Positions 8,002 to 15,959 of a stretch of DNA of 64,000 nt are shown piece by piece. Below the pieces are notes generated by a model, which was not told where the DNA came from, did not search any database, and worked only from the letters and a program-made list of their open reading frames with translations. The first letter of the stretch is position 1. Every line of letters begins with the position of its first letter. This DNA is from Mangrovivirga cuniculi. Lineage in GTDB: Bacteria > Bacteroidota > Bacteroidia > Cytophagales > Cyclobacteriaceae. The position numbers and the translations under genes are program-made. The DNA lies in NCBI RefSeq assembly GCF_005166025.1, contig NZ_CP028923.1, positions 3,846,001 through 3,910,000 on the forward strand. Reading direction: 5' to 3'.

Positions 8002-8622
8002 ATGATCATTAATCCAGTAATATTAGAAAAATACGGTGCCAAACCGATTTTATTCAAAAAAGGTGAAATTCTTTTCAGAGAAAGATCCGAAGCAACGCAT
8101 TTTTACCAGGTTGCCAGTGGAATAGTCAAAATGAATAATTTCAATGAAGAAGGGACTGAATTTATCCAGGGAATGTTTCATGAAGGAGAAAGCTTTGGTG
8201 AACCGCCTCTTTTTGGTGATTTTAAATATCCTTCTAATGCAGAAGCGGTAACAGAATCCGTTCTTTGGAAAATCCCCAAAGAAAATTTCCTCAACCTCCT
8301 CAAAGAAAACTTTGACCTGCATTTAAAATTCTGTTCGTTATTAAGTCAGCGTCTTCAGTTTAAGGCTATGATTGCCAAGGAGATTTCAACAAACACTCCT
8401 GAACACCGAATCCTGACACTCATTGAATATTTTCAAAAAAAGTCATCAAAGAATGCAAACTGTCCATTTTTTGAAGTTCCTTTTACCCGTCAGCAAATTG
8501 CAGATATGACCGGATTAAGAGTTGAAACGGTAATCAGAACGATCAAAGCCCTGACCAAGGAGAATAAGCTACAAATCATCAACAGAAAAGTTTTTTACCC
8601 AGCTGAAAAAGAACTGGCCTGA
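8002..8622 (+). CDS. Crp/Fnr-family transcriptional regulator of the anaerobic block
   Basis: This 206-residue regulator has an N-terminal cyclic-nucleotide-binding-like beta barrel (residues about 15-105, with GIVKMNNFNEEGTEF and GESFGEPPLF), a dimerisation helix, and a C-terminal winged helix. The recognition helix reads TGLRVETVIRTIKAL; the Glu and Arg match those of FNR (VETISR) and CRP (RETVGR) that read the TGA core. This agrees with the ATGA-N6-TCAT dyads found upstream of this gene, nrdJ, the membrane pair and ric. It lacks the N-terminal four-cysteine cluster of true FNR, so oxygen sensing through a 4Fe-4S cluster is unlikely. A DNR/NnrR-like role in NO sensing is a reasonable guess. 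Confidence 0.85.
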   Translation: MIINPVILEKYGAKPILFKKGEILFRERSEATHFYQVASGIVKMNNFNEEGTEFIQGMFHEGESFGEPPLFGDFKYPSNAEAVTESVLWKIPKENFLNLLKENFDLHLKFCSLLSQRLQFKAMIAKEISTNTPEHRILTLIEYFQKKSSKNANCPFFEVPFTRQQIADMTGLRVETVIRTIKALTKENKLQIINRKVFYPAEKELA

Positions 8623-8642
8623 TACCGATCAAGTACCAGGCC
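8616..8642. terminator. Hairpin between convergent crp/fnr and nosY genes
   Basis: GGCCTGATAC pairs with GTACCAGGCC around a seven-base loop with one mismatch. It overlaps the regulator's stop codon and sits eight bases from the nosY stop. It lacks a strong T-run on either strand, so terminator function is plausible but weakly supported. Confidence 0.4.
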
Positions 8643-8649
8643 TGTTAGA

Positions 8650-9432
8650 TTAAAAATCCTTTGCTTTACATTGCCAGGAAATTGTCCATACCGGACCGGC
8701 AACCCAAAGCAAGGAAAAAAACAATGAAATGATTATCCCCAGGGAAGTCCCAAAGAACTTATTAAATACTGCGCCTGTATATCCCAGCAAAGCAGATATA
8801 TCAAGCTGTAACATCACTAATGTGCGACACAGGTCGATTGGGTTAATCACGGTCATTGCCAGTGAAAAAGTTTCTAAAGGGTATTCTTCAAATATAAATA
8901 ATGACATGAGAAACAATCCATCATAAATAATGGCCATAAACAACCAGATGATAATGGCCAGTCCAAATCCTTTTATCTTGTTTGAATTTTTCATTGCCAC
9001 CAAAAACGAAATTGCCAGGAAGGCCATAGTTAAAATTGATCCTGCGATTAGAATAGTCAGAAAATTAAGTATGGTATCGGCTCCACCAAATCCATAGAAA
9101 ATAAACGGGATGGTGATTCCAGCGATAAAACTGATGACAATGGAAAATGCTAACCCAAAATACTCACCGAGAAAAATATCCCGTCTTTTTATAGGCTGAG
9201 CCAGTAATAGTTCGATAAAGTCTTTTGAATTATAATAATACATCACTCCAAAGAGCGTTCCGATAAGCGGACAAAGGATAATTACAATATTCATCAGGCT
9301 GGCAAGAGCTCTTGAAGAATCATTACTCATGTATAGTAAAGAAGAAGATGTAATCAGAAAAAACAGAAAATAGAAGATGCTCCATCTGCTTCTGATCATA
9401 TCGAAAAAGCTATATTTCAGGATCCGTTTCAT
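8650..9432 (-). CDS. nosY: NosY: membrane permease of the NosDFY copper/maturation ABC complex
   Basis: The 260-residue inner-membrane protein has about six hydrophobic segments and the ABC-2 permease layout of NosY, including FIELLLAQPIKRRDIFLGEY near residue 73. In nitrous oxide reductase maturation, NosY with the ATPase NosF and the periplasmic NosD supports assembly of the copper-sulfur CuZ site. It is the last gene of the leftward nos operon and overlaps nosF by four bases (ATGA), a sign of translational coupling. It converges with the crp/fnr gene. Confidence 0.88.
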   Translation of the reverse strand: MKRILKYSFFDMIRSRWSIFYFLFFLITSSSLLYMSNDSSRALASLMNIVIILCPLIGTLFGVMYYYNSKDFIELLLAQPIKRRDIFLGEYFGLAFSIVISFIAGITIPFIFYGFGGADTILNFLTILIAGSILTMAFLAISFLVAMKNSNKIKGFGLAIIIWLFMAIIYDGLFLMSLFIFEEYPLETFSLAMTVINPIDLCRTLVMLQLDISALLGYTGAVFNKFFGTSLGIIISLFFSLLWVAGPVWTISWQCKAKDF

Positions 9433-10195
9433 AGCCCTACCTTGTTTAATTTAAATCTAAAACCGTTTTTTTGAGATGAATCTTCTTTTCCTTTCTGCTC
9501 CTTTAAAAGAAGCTGTGCGATAGAAGCTTCCACACCTTGTGAACCAGTAAGCTCATCAAGTTTGTCCTGGTCTCCCTGGAAGTAAATCTTACCTTCCATT
9601 AAAAAAATGATTTCATCAGCCATTTTTTCAACTACATCCATAATGTGAGTCGTTAAAATAATTATCTTCCCTTCCTGCTTCTTTTCCTCAATCAGTTTTC
9701 TCAAAGCGATCATCGCTACGGGGTCAAGCCCGGAAGTAGGCTCATCAAGTAAGATATATTGTGCATCAAACATGAAACAAATAACCAGGTTCACCTTTTG
9801 CCTGGTCCCCCGGAAAGCGAACTAAGTTTATAAGACAGATATTTCTCCAGACCGAATCGTTTGATCAGGTCTTCTGACTTTCCTTTTTGCCCACGAAGGT
9901 CGGAGATCATTTTAAATAACTCTTCGACCTTTAAGTTATCCGGAAACCTGGCTATTTGAGGGAGGTAACCAATGTTTTCTCGATATAAATGCTTTCTGAT
10001 TACGGCCTCTCCACCAACAAAGACGTCTCCTTCATCAGGCAGAACCATTCCGAGTATACATTTCATCAGGGTAGTTTTTCCCGATCCGTTTGGTCCGAGA
10101 ACAGCATAGACCCCTCCTTTTTCCATTTTAAGGCTCACTCCTTTTAAAACCGGGACCTTTTTATATGCTTTATATATATTTTTGAGCTCGATCAT
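9429..10195 (-). CDS. nosF: NosF: ATPase of the NosDFY complex, frameshifted at a G-run
   Basis: An ABC ATPase with Walker A GPNGSGKTT near residue 34, a Q-loop region GYLPQIARFP, and Walker B YILLDEPTSGLDP with switch His in LTTH. The reading frame breaks inside the ABC signature. One frame reads LSSLSGG then runs out of frame; the other picks up with VNLVICFMFDAQYILLDEP. Restoring one base in the C5 run at 9807-9811 (plus strand) gives LSGGTRQKVNLVI and a continuous 255-residue protein of normal NosF length. The gene overlaps nosD and nosY by four bases each. I think a homopolymer sequencing error is more likely than a true null allele, because every other gene of the operon is intact. Confidence 0.85.
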
Positions 10196-11424
10196 TGTAT
10201 TGGTTTCATTTTAGGTGATTCATCTTTTAAACTTTCCGGAGTAAATACCGGGGTAACTTTCTCAGCATAATTGAGCAGATCAACGAATAAGCTTCTTAAT
10301 AAGATTATGGAAGATTCAGACTTAGTGATCACATGAGAAAACAAGCTTACAGGACGGTACGGAACATCTCCATATCCATCTTTATTCAGGTCGTAACCAG
10401 TATATTCATCCCAGTAATTACCCTGGTAAATGTTATAATTCCTGGAGCTATTGGTGGTAACATCAAAGGTATTACCAATGAAATTATTTGATACCACTTC
10501 GTTATCCATGCAGCTACCAAGGATTTTTAACGCCCAGCCATTTTGATGAAATTCATTATTGCTGATCTTTATTCGGGTAGCACTTTCACCATAAATACCA
10601 ATGGTGTTTTTATAAAATTTGTTATTGATAATTTCAGCATCGTAAATTTCTTTTAGAAGCAAGCCATAAGAAGTCGTTCCCCAGTTTTTTTCAAATAGAT
10701 TATCTTCCATTATGATGAATTTTGAGAACATTACTGCCACTCCGGCACCATTATCACGGAGAACATTGGATATATAATCATCCCAATTTGAGAACATGAA
10801 ATGGAGGCCGTATCTCAGGTTTCCTTCGCTTATGTTATTCACGATCCGACTACTATCGACAAACTCAAGGTAAATGCCGTCCCGATGATTTTTTACCTGG
10901 TTATGAATGATTTGCATATTATCACAATGCCACAGGTGTATGGCATTTCCGGAGGAAATTTCTTTAACTGCATTACCCTTAATCACATTACCTTCAATCG
11001 TACCATAAGACGATTTCTGATAGTAAACTCCGAAAAAGCTATTTTCCAGAATGTTACCTTTAATATTGACGAAGTCACTATTGATAATATTAATAGCAGC
11101 AAGATCTTTAGTGTAGCTTACCCCAACATTTATAAGTTTAAGTCCCTGAAGGGTAACACTATCAGATTTTATTGTGAAAATCTCAAATTCAGACTCACCA
11201 TCTATTACCGGATAATCTTCACCAATAATATATAAAGGCTTTTCTATCGTAATATTCCCCTCTTTGTAAACACCGCTTTTTACAATAATTGTGTCATATG
11301 GAGAAGATAATTTTATCGCCTCTTTAATAGAAGTATAAGGACAATCCGGACATACCTTTAATTTTTGCGAATGCAAATTGATAGTTCCGGTAATCAGGAT
11401 AAAAAGCATCAATAAATTTTTCAT
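10192..11424 (-). CDS. nosD: NosD: periplasmic beta-helix maturation factor of nitrous oxide reductase
   Basis: The 410-residue protein starts with a Sec signal peptide (residues 1-19, ending LHSQ) and continues with right-handed beta-helix (CASH/NosD) repeats rich in N-x-I/F-x-N-N patterns, such as IINSDFVNIKGNILENS and IINNKFYKNTIGIYGE. NosD partners with NosF and NosY in building the copper site of NosZ. It lies between nosL (7-base gap) and nosF (ATGA overlap). Length and position match other nos clusters. Confidence 0.9.
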   Translation of the reverse strand: MKNLLMLFILITGTINLHSQKLKVCPDCPYTSIKEAIKLSSPYDTIIVKSGVYKEGNITIEKPLYIIGEDYPVIDGESEFEIFTIKSDSVTLQGLKLINVGVSYTKDLAAINIINSDFVNIKGNILENSFFGVYYQKSSYGTIEGNVIKGNAVKEISSGNAIHLWHCDNMQIIHNQVKNHRDGIYLEFVDSSRIVNNISEGNLRYGLHFMFSNWDDYISNVLRDNGAGVAVMFSKFIIMEDNLFEKNWGTTSYGLLLKEIYDAEIINNKFYKNTIGIYGESATRIKISNNEFHQNGWALKILGSCMDNEVVSNNFIGNTFDVTTNSSRNYNIYQGNYWDEYTGYDLNKDGYGDVPYRPVSLFSHVITKSESSIILLRSLFVDLLNYAEKVTPVFTPESLKDESPKMKPIQ

Positions 11425-11431
11425 AACCTGA

Positions 11432-11884
11432 TCAGTTGATGTTCATTTCTGGCAAGCTGCCAAACTTTTTTAACAACTCATTCCAGGTATAAATTTCACC
11501 GCCATGTTTTTCCTGAAGCTCTTCAGCAAATTCATGATCAGACAAGCCATTTAGGTACTCACCCATGGGGCTGGGTAATTCGGGAGTACGCAAGTAAACA
11601 CATGATTCGGCACTGGTCAGGCCTTCGGAATCAAATGGAGATATCAACTTTAAGGAAAATTCTGTATCACCATTTTCATTAATAAAGTTCAGAAGACACT
11701 CGACTGCATCAAACTTATAGACTTTTGATTTACTCGTTACTGCTTCTGCAGCATACCTCGAATCAACTATTGTCATTTTACAATAATGACAACCGTCTTC
11801 CCCGTAATTAATCGGTTGAGGTTTTGGAGTACAGCTAAATAAAAAAATGAGGATAAATATCGATAGGTTAATTGGATATTTCAT
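11432..11884 (-). CDS. nosL: NosL: copper-binding lipoprotein for NosZ assembly
   Basis: This 150-residue lipoprotein has a signal peptide with lipobox LFSC (Cys18). The NosL Cu(I)-binding motif is visible as GCHYCKM, with Cys32, Cys35 and Met37, followed by the family block VYKFDAVECLLNF. NosL is an outer periplasmic copper chaperone that supplies apo-NosZ. It is in the leftward nos operon, seven bases from both its neighbours. Confidence 0.92.
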   Translation of the reverse strand: MKYPINLSIFILIFLFSCTPKPQPINYGEDGCHYCKMTIVDSRYAAEAVTSKSKVYKFDAVECLLNFINENGDTEFSLKLISPFDSEGLTSAESCVYLRTPELPSPMGEYLNGLSDHEFAEELQEKHGGEIYTWNELLKKFGSLPEMNIN

Positions 11885-11891
11885 ACGTTTA

Positions 11892-12473
11892 TTATTTAGT
11901 CTTTTTGAAAACGCCAGCTAAATACCACGATAAAGCTGCAAGAATTATTGAAAGTCCCAGCCAAAGTCCTCCCCAGTATGGGTATGAATCTGCTTTGAAG
12001 TTCAATAACATTTTAGACCCAAACAAAGGAGGCTGATATGACATGCCTGGCACTTTAATTGGAGCCTTAGGGTCAAGATTATGGCCATAATCATATTCCC
12101 ATAAATAGAAATCATACAAACCAAGGCCACATAGAACGACAAGTATGATCAACCAGGTTAAAACCAAGGATCTTTTACCAATCCAGGCTACCACTAAGCC
12201 CAGCAAACTCATTGCACCGATGATAAATGGAAAGTACTTTAATTCAGGAATAGAGTCAGGCTCTATATATTTCATTCCGACATAATGATTCAGGATATTT
12301 ATATTCTGTAGAGTGTGTGGTGTATCTCCGGTAATTTTATTTATCCAGATATACATTGTGACACCATCAGGATATTGTGGAGCTTCAAGAGTTATTCTCC
12401 AAAGAGGTGTTACGAACAGCAAAAGCAGGGCTAATGCTGAAATACTCATGATTATTTTTGCTCGTACATTCAT
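11892..12473 (-). CDS. Four-helix membrane protein of the nos operon
   Basis: The 193-residue protein has four membrane segments: near residues 8-25, 80-100, 105-127 and 165-187. A loop of about 40 residues between the third and fourth contains GHNLDPKAPIKVPGMSYQPP, and one of about 55 follows the first. These loops are probably periplasmic. Similar small membrane proteins are common between nosZ and nosL/nosD in clade II nos clusters, and one such type has been called NosB, but I cannot confirm it is the same family. The His and Met residues in the loop would suit copper handling; that is inference only. Confidence 0.7.
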   Translation of the reverse strand: MNVRAKIIMSISALALLLLFVTPLWRITLEAPQYPDGVTMYIWINKITGDTPHTLQNINILNHYVGMKYIEPDSIPELKYFPFIIGAMSLLGLVVAWIGKRSLVLTWLIILVVLCGLGLYDFYLWEYDYGHNLDPKAPIKVPGMSYQPPLFGSKMLLNFKADSYPYWGGLWLGLSIILAALSWYLAGVFKKTK

Positions 12474-12495
12474 CAGTTTTGTTCTTTAGTATGGA

Positions 12496-12521
12496 AGAGG
12501 CCGCAAAAAAGCGCGACCTCT
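12496..12521 (-). promoter_or_regulatory. Intercistronic hairpin between nosZ and the downstream nos genes
   Basis: In the nos mRNA (minus strand) AGAGGTCGC pairs with GCGGCCTCT around an eight-base loop; one pair is G-U in that RNA but would be C-A on the opposite strand. No T-run follows. It lies in the only gap over 50 bases inside the operon, so it may stabilise the nosZ message or attenuate transcription. Confidence 0.5.
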
Positions 12522-12540
12522 TTTTATCCAATTAACCAAA

Positions 12541-14502
12541 TCATTCTTCGCCGTCAAGCGACCACTTTATAGGTACATCAGCTCCTTTTGGAGAAACTCT
12601 GATATATCCTTGCATTTCCTGGTGTAAGGCAGAGCAGAAATCTGTGCAGTAGAAAGGATAAATACCTGCTTTCTGTGGTTCCCACACCAGAGTTTCAGTT
12701 TGGCCCGGCATTACAAGAAGCTCTGCATTTCTGGCTCCCATTATGCTCAATCCATGAGGAGTGTCCCAATCCTGTTCCAGGTTCGTCAAATGAAAATAGA
12801 CCTTATCCCCTACTTTGATTCCTTCAATGTTATCCGGATTGAAGTGGCTTCGTATTGAGGTTAAATAAACCCTGACTACATTACCATCTCGTTCAACACG
12901 CACATCCTTTTCGTTTTTCACTGCATGTGGGTGTTTATTCTCCTCGATTGGATAGATTTTTTTAGAGTTTTCCATTACTATATCGGCTGGAATAGCTTGT
13001 GCATAATGTGGTTCTCCTATTGTTGGAAAATCTAATATCAACTCCATTTTATCACCTGAAATGTCATACAATTGAGCTGAATGGTTCATTTCAGGTCCGG
13101 TAGGCAGATATCTGTCTTTAGTAATTTTATTTAAAGCGACAAGATATTTACCCCATGGACTTTTTGAATCACCACCAGGGATCATTAAGTGACCCACAGA
13201 ATAGTAGCATGGCGCACGATCAAGCACTTCCCAGGTTCCTAATTTCCATTTCACTACTTCAGAAGAGATAAAGAAAGTCGTATATGCATTTCCTTTACCA
13301 TCAAACTCAGTATGCAATGGTCCTAATCCTCCACTAGAAACTGTTCCGGCACTAACTGCGTCTAATTTTAAAATTGGAATTCCATCTACTTCACCTTCGA
13401 ATTCTTCATTTTCGATTGCAGTGAGCATTTTACTAAAAGAGTGAACTGTCAGGTCAGCAGATAATTTTCCGTTACCAACGATGTATTCACCAGTTGGATC
13501 AACATCCACACCATGGGGCGATTTAGGAGTTGGTAAATAGTATATTAAACCGGGGCATTCTGATGGTATCAAAACAGTCACTTCCTTTTTCTCAGTAGAA
13601 GTTGCTGTATGAGTTTCCTCATCATAGTAATTATGTATGTAGTCCGATGGCATTTTTTTACCCTTTCCTTGTTCCAGGTATTCTTCTGCCTTCTTCCAGT
13701 TTACCGCAGCGATAAAGTCCTTATCGTTTTGAGAAGCATTTACTTCTTTTAAAGTATGACTTTCCTCTGTATTATAAGTGGTAAAAAAGGTCCACCCATG
13801 TGATTTACCTTTTCCTGAGTGAGCCAGATCATAATCATAACCCGGAACGAGAATTTGGAAGGATACGTCCATATTCCCGGGTTCATCGGCTTTAATGTAG
13901 GTCAATGCACCTTTGAAATTCTCTTTATATGAATCGATCGGTACGTCCTTTTGAGGGAAAGGAACACTAAATCGTGTACCCGCTACTACATATTCTGAAT
14001 TTTCGGTAATAAATGGGGAACTGTGATTACCTCCACTATTTGGAATTTCGATAATCTCAGTAGTTTCAAAGGTTGTAAGGTCAACCCTGGCTATACGAGG
14101 TGTATTATTTCCATTAATGAAGATCCACCTTCCATCAGGCACACCATCAGTTTGAGATAACTCAGGGTGGTGAGCATCATCCCATGGCACAAAACCGTAT
14201 GAGGTGTTTAGCATCGGTTTTGTTTCCTCATTGTAGCCATATCCTTTTTCAGCATCTTGTGAGAAAACAGGTATCACCTTCAACAACCTACCCGAAGGGA
14301 GGCCGTAAACGCTTATCTGCCCACTAAAACCACCAGACATAAAAGCGTAAAATTCATCATATTCTCCAGGGGCTACATACACTTTTTGTGCCGCATCCCC
14401 GGTATTCATCATTCCTGAATCCTTTTTGTCTCCTGAGTTACCACAAGCAGCCAAAAAGATCAGAAATATAAATGACAGCAATATTGAGAAGGTATTTTTC
14501 AT
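12541..14502 (-). CDS. nosZ: Nitrous oxide reductase, clade II lipoprotein type
   Basis: The 653-residue enzyme reduces N2O to N2, the last step of denitrification. The N-terminus is a Sec-type lipoprotein signal ending LAAC (Cys20) with no twin-arginine motif, which marks clade II. The beta-propeller domain carries CuZ-type His motifs, such as DDAHHPELSQTDG near residue 108 and SPHGVDVDPTGEYIVGNG near 328. The C-terminal cupredoxin domain carries the CuA motif CTDFCSALHQEM near residue 620. A small c-type cytochrome, a plausible electron donor, lies directly upstream; nosL, nosD, nosF and nosY are downstream. NosR is absent, as is usual for clade II. Confidence 0.96.
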   Translation of the reverse strand: MKNTFSILLSFIFLIFLAACGNSGDKKDSGMMNTGDAAQKVYVAPGEYDEFYAFMSGGFSGQISVYGLPSGRLLKVIPVFSQDAEKGYGYNEETKPMLNTSYGFVPWDDAHHPELSQTDGVPDGRWIFINGNNTPRIARVDLTTFETTEIIEIPNSGGNHSSPFITENSEYVVAGTRFSVPFPQKDVPIDSYKENFKGALTYIKADEPGNMDVSFQILVPGYDYDLAHSGKGKSHGWTFFTTYNTEESHTLKEVNASQNDKDFIAAVNWKKAEEYLEQGKGKKMPSDYIHNYYDEETHTATSTEKKEVTVLIPSECPGLIYYLPTPKSPHGVDVDPTGEYIVGNGKLSADLTVHSFSKMLTAIENEEFEGEVDGIPILKLDAVSAGTVSSGGLGPLHTEFDGKGNAYTTFFISSEVVKWKLGTWEVLDRAPCYYSVGHLMIPGGDSKSPWGKYLVALNKITKDRYLPTGPEMNHSAQLYDISGDKMELILDFPTIGEPHYAQAIPADIVMENSKKIYPIEENKHPHAVKNEKDVRVERDGNVVRVYLTSIRSHFNPDNIEGIKVGDKVYFHLTNLEQDWDTPHGLSIMGARNAELLVMPGQTETLVWEPQKAGIYPFYCTDFCSALHQEMQGYIRVSPKGADVPIKWSLDGEE

Positions 14503-14529
14503 AATACTTAACGTTAATAATTAAGGTTA

Positions 14530-15003
14530 TCAGAGTGTTCGAATGTATTCTAAGATTTTCCTGGCCTGATCTCTGGTGAGATTTTGATTGGCCATTGGAG
14601 CGCCATTGGCCTCAATTAAGAGTTGCTTGGCTATTGGATCCTTCTGAATCATTTCCTCCGGATTCAACATCATGTTCATTGCCCACTCTGGTGTCCTTCG
14701 GTCTAATAATCCCTTAGGAGAAGGACCGATAAATTTCTTATTTACTTTATGGCAGGCAGTACAAAGTTCTTCGTAAAGCTTTTGTCCTTCAGCTGCAATT
14801 TCAGGATCTATTTCTCCCAATTCCACAGAACTTACAGGACCGATACCCTTGTTATCCTGCCAGTTTTCCATTGGATCCTCAGGTTCAGAAATCATGGACT
14901 GAACTTCTCCGGAAGATTCCTCAGATTTTTGATGATTTGAATCGCCACCACAGGCAGAAATTATCAGCATTAAAACCAGTGCTATTAAACTATTTATTTT
15001 CAT
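14530..15003 (-). CDS. Small c-type cytochrome lipoprotein of the nos operon
   Basis: The 157-residue lipoprotein has lipobox ISAC (Cys18), an acidic Ser-rich linker to about residue 65, then one class I cytochrome c domain with heme motif CTACH and a probable distal Met in GAPMANQNLTRDQ. It likely passes electrons to NosZ on the periplasmic face. It sits between ric and nosZ with gaps of 29 and 27 bases in the same direction. Confidence 0.85.
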   Translation of the reverse strand: MKINSLIALVLMLIISACGGDSNHQKSEESSGEVQSMISEPEDPMENWQDNKGIGPVSSVELGEIDPEIAAEGQKLYEELCTACHKVNKKFIGPSPKGLLDRRTPEWAMNMMLNPEEMIQKDPIAKQLLIEANGAPMANQNLTRDQARKILEYIRTL

Positions 15004-15032
15004 TGCTTTTATATTTAGAGTTTTTAATCTTT

Positions 15033-15740
15033 TCAGTTGCCATTGAAGAATTTTGGAAACAACACATTGTTTTCCAGGTGGATATGAGTATTCAGGTCCT
15101 TTTCAAATTCTTCCAGTTTTTGATATAGTACTTTGAAGGTTGCACAAGCATCTTCGGGAGCCTGGTAGCCATTACTTAATTCAGAAATTGAATGAATAAT
15201 GTCTCCCGCAGTCTCATGCTCTTCATGCATTACCTCCAGAGGATCTGTATATGTTACCTCATCCGAAGGTTTAGAATCCCAAATCGATTGAAGCAGGTTA
15301 TGGCGATATAGCATAGAAGGAAATATTATCTGTTCTTCTTTATACAGATGGGTAATAAGATCGTCCGCAAGCTTTTTGATAAGTCTATGGATGGTTATAG
15401 TCTCAGGGTGAGCATGACCATGAACCCGGGCTACTTTCCAGGAAAATTCTATCAAAAGAGGAATTGCTTCCTTTACATAGGAATGATGAACATTAACTAT
15501 GTGTTCTATTAATTTGACAGTATTCCATTCTGAATAATCAGGATATTCAGAAGGTCTTTCAGTTACCTCAGAAAGGTCTTTAATCACCTGATCAGGACTA
15601 ACAGATTGTTTATCACAAGCATCCTTTAAAGGTATATTTCCCTTACAACAAAAGTCAATTTGATACTTTTTGAAGATCTCTGCATACTTGTAGTTATCTG
15701 CAACAATTTCCGCGACTGTTGAATCAATAAAATTTTGCAT
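15033..15740 (-). CDS. ric: Ric/ScdA-type di-iron protein (iron-sulfur cluster repair, NO stress)
   Basis: The 235-residue protein combines an N-terminal ScdA_N domain (residues about 1-60, with IDFCCKGNIPL) and a hemerythrin-like domain with di-iron ligand blocks HIVNVHHSYV, HLYKEEQIIFPSM, MHEEHETAGD and HIHLENNVLFPKF. Ric proteins repair iron-sulfur clusters after nitrosative or oxidative damage. I chose the ATG at 15740 over the in-frame TTG at 15770, because that TTG lies inside the predicted -7 element. It is the first gene of the leftward nos operon and follows the Crp/Fnr-type operator, so NO-damage repair is made together with N2O reductase. Confidence 0.9.
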   Translation of the reverse strand: MQNFIDSTVAEIVADNYKYAEIFKKYQIDFCCKGNIPLKDACDKQSVSPDQVIKDLSEVTERPSEYPDYSEWNTVKLIEHIVNVHHSYVKEAIPLLIEFSWKVARVHGHAHPETITIHRLIKKLADDLITHLYKEEQIIFPSMLYRHNLLQSIWDSKPSDEVTYTDPLEVMHEEHETAGDIIHSISELSNGYQAPEDACATFKVLYQKLEEFEKDLNTHIHLENNVLFPKFFNGN

Positions 15741-15767
15741 GGGATGATTTTTTCTTTTGTTATACCA

Positions 15768-15811
15768 CAAATTTCATCACCAGTTCTCCATTATTTTATG
15801 ATTCAAATCAT
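15768..15811 (-). promoter_or_regulatory. Crp/Fnr-type operator and -7 element for the ric-nos operon
   Basis: The dyad ATGATTCAAATCAT (15798-15811) is followed on the minus strand by GAAATTTG (15775 down to 15768, 7 of 8 to TAnnTTTG). The spacing from dyad centre to the -7 element is 29.5 bases, the same as at the nrdJ and crp/fnr promoters. It should drive ric through nosY. Confidence 0.7.
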
Positions 15812-15880
15812 ATTACAAAAACAGCTTTCTCCGAGTTTTTATGACCATTAAGACTTGTTTAATCCATGTAAAAAACTTGC

Positions 15881-15897
15881 ATTTGATTGAATCAAAT
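15881..15897. promoter_or_regulatory. Perfect 17-bp palindrome upstream of the S9 peptidase gene
   Basis: ATTTGATTGAATCAAAT has two exact 8-base arms around a central G. It lies just upstream of the -33 element of the rightward promoter. Its TTGAT/ATCAA halves resemble FNR half-sites but sit one base closer than in the FNR consensus, so a different repressor or activator is possible. Confidence 0.45.
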
Positions 15898-15902
15898 CGC
15901 AT

Positions 15903-15933
15903 TTTGACAAACATTTTCACTTAGATAAGTTTT
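15903..15933 (+). promoter_or_regulatory. Bacteroidota-type promoter for the S9 peptidase gene
   Basis: TTTG (15903-15906) is followed after exactly 19 bases by TAAGTTTT (15926-15933, 7 of 8 to TAnnTTTG). This matches the TTTG-N19-TAnnTTTG layout of the major Bacteroidota sigma factor. The ATG lies 26 bases downstream. Confidence 0.65.
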
Positions 15934-15959
15934 ATAATCTGTATTAATCACACGGAAAC

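Noticed and set aside
10801-11235. 144-codon frame opposite nosD
   Set aside because: Antisense shadow of the repetitive beta-helix gene.
15738-15770. TTG at 15770 as start of ric
   Set aside because: It would place translation start inside the predicted -7 element; the ATG at 15740 begins at the usual ScdA N-terminus.
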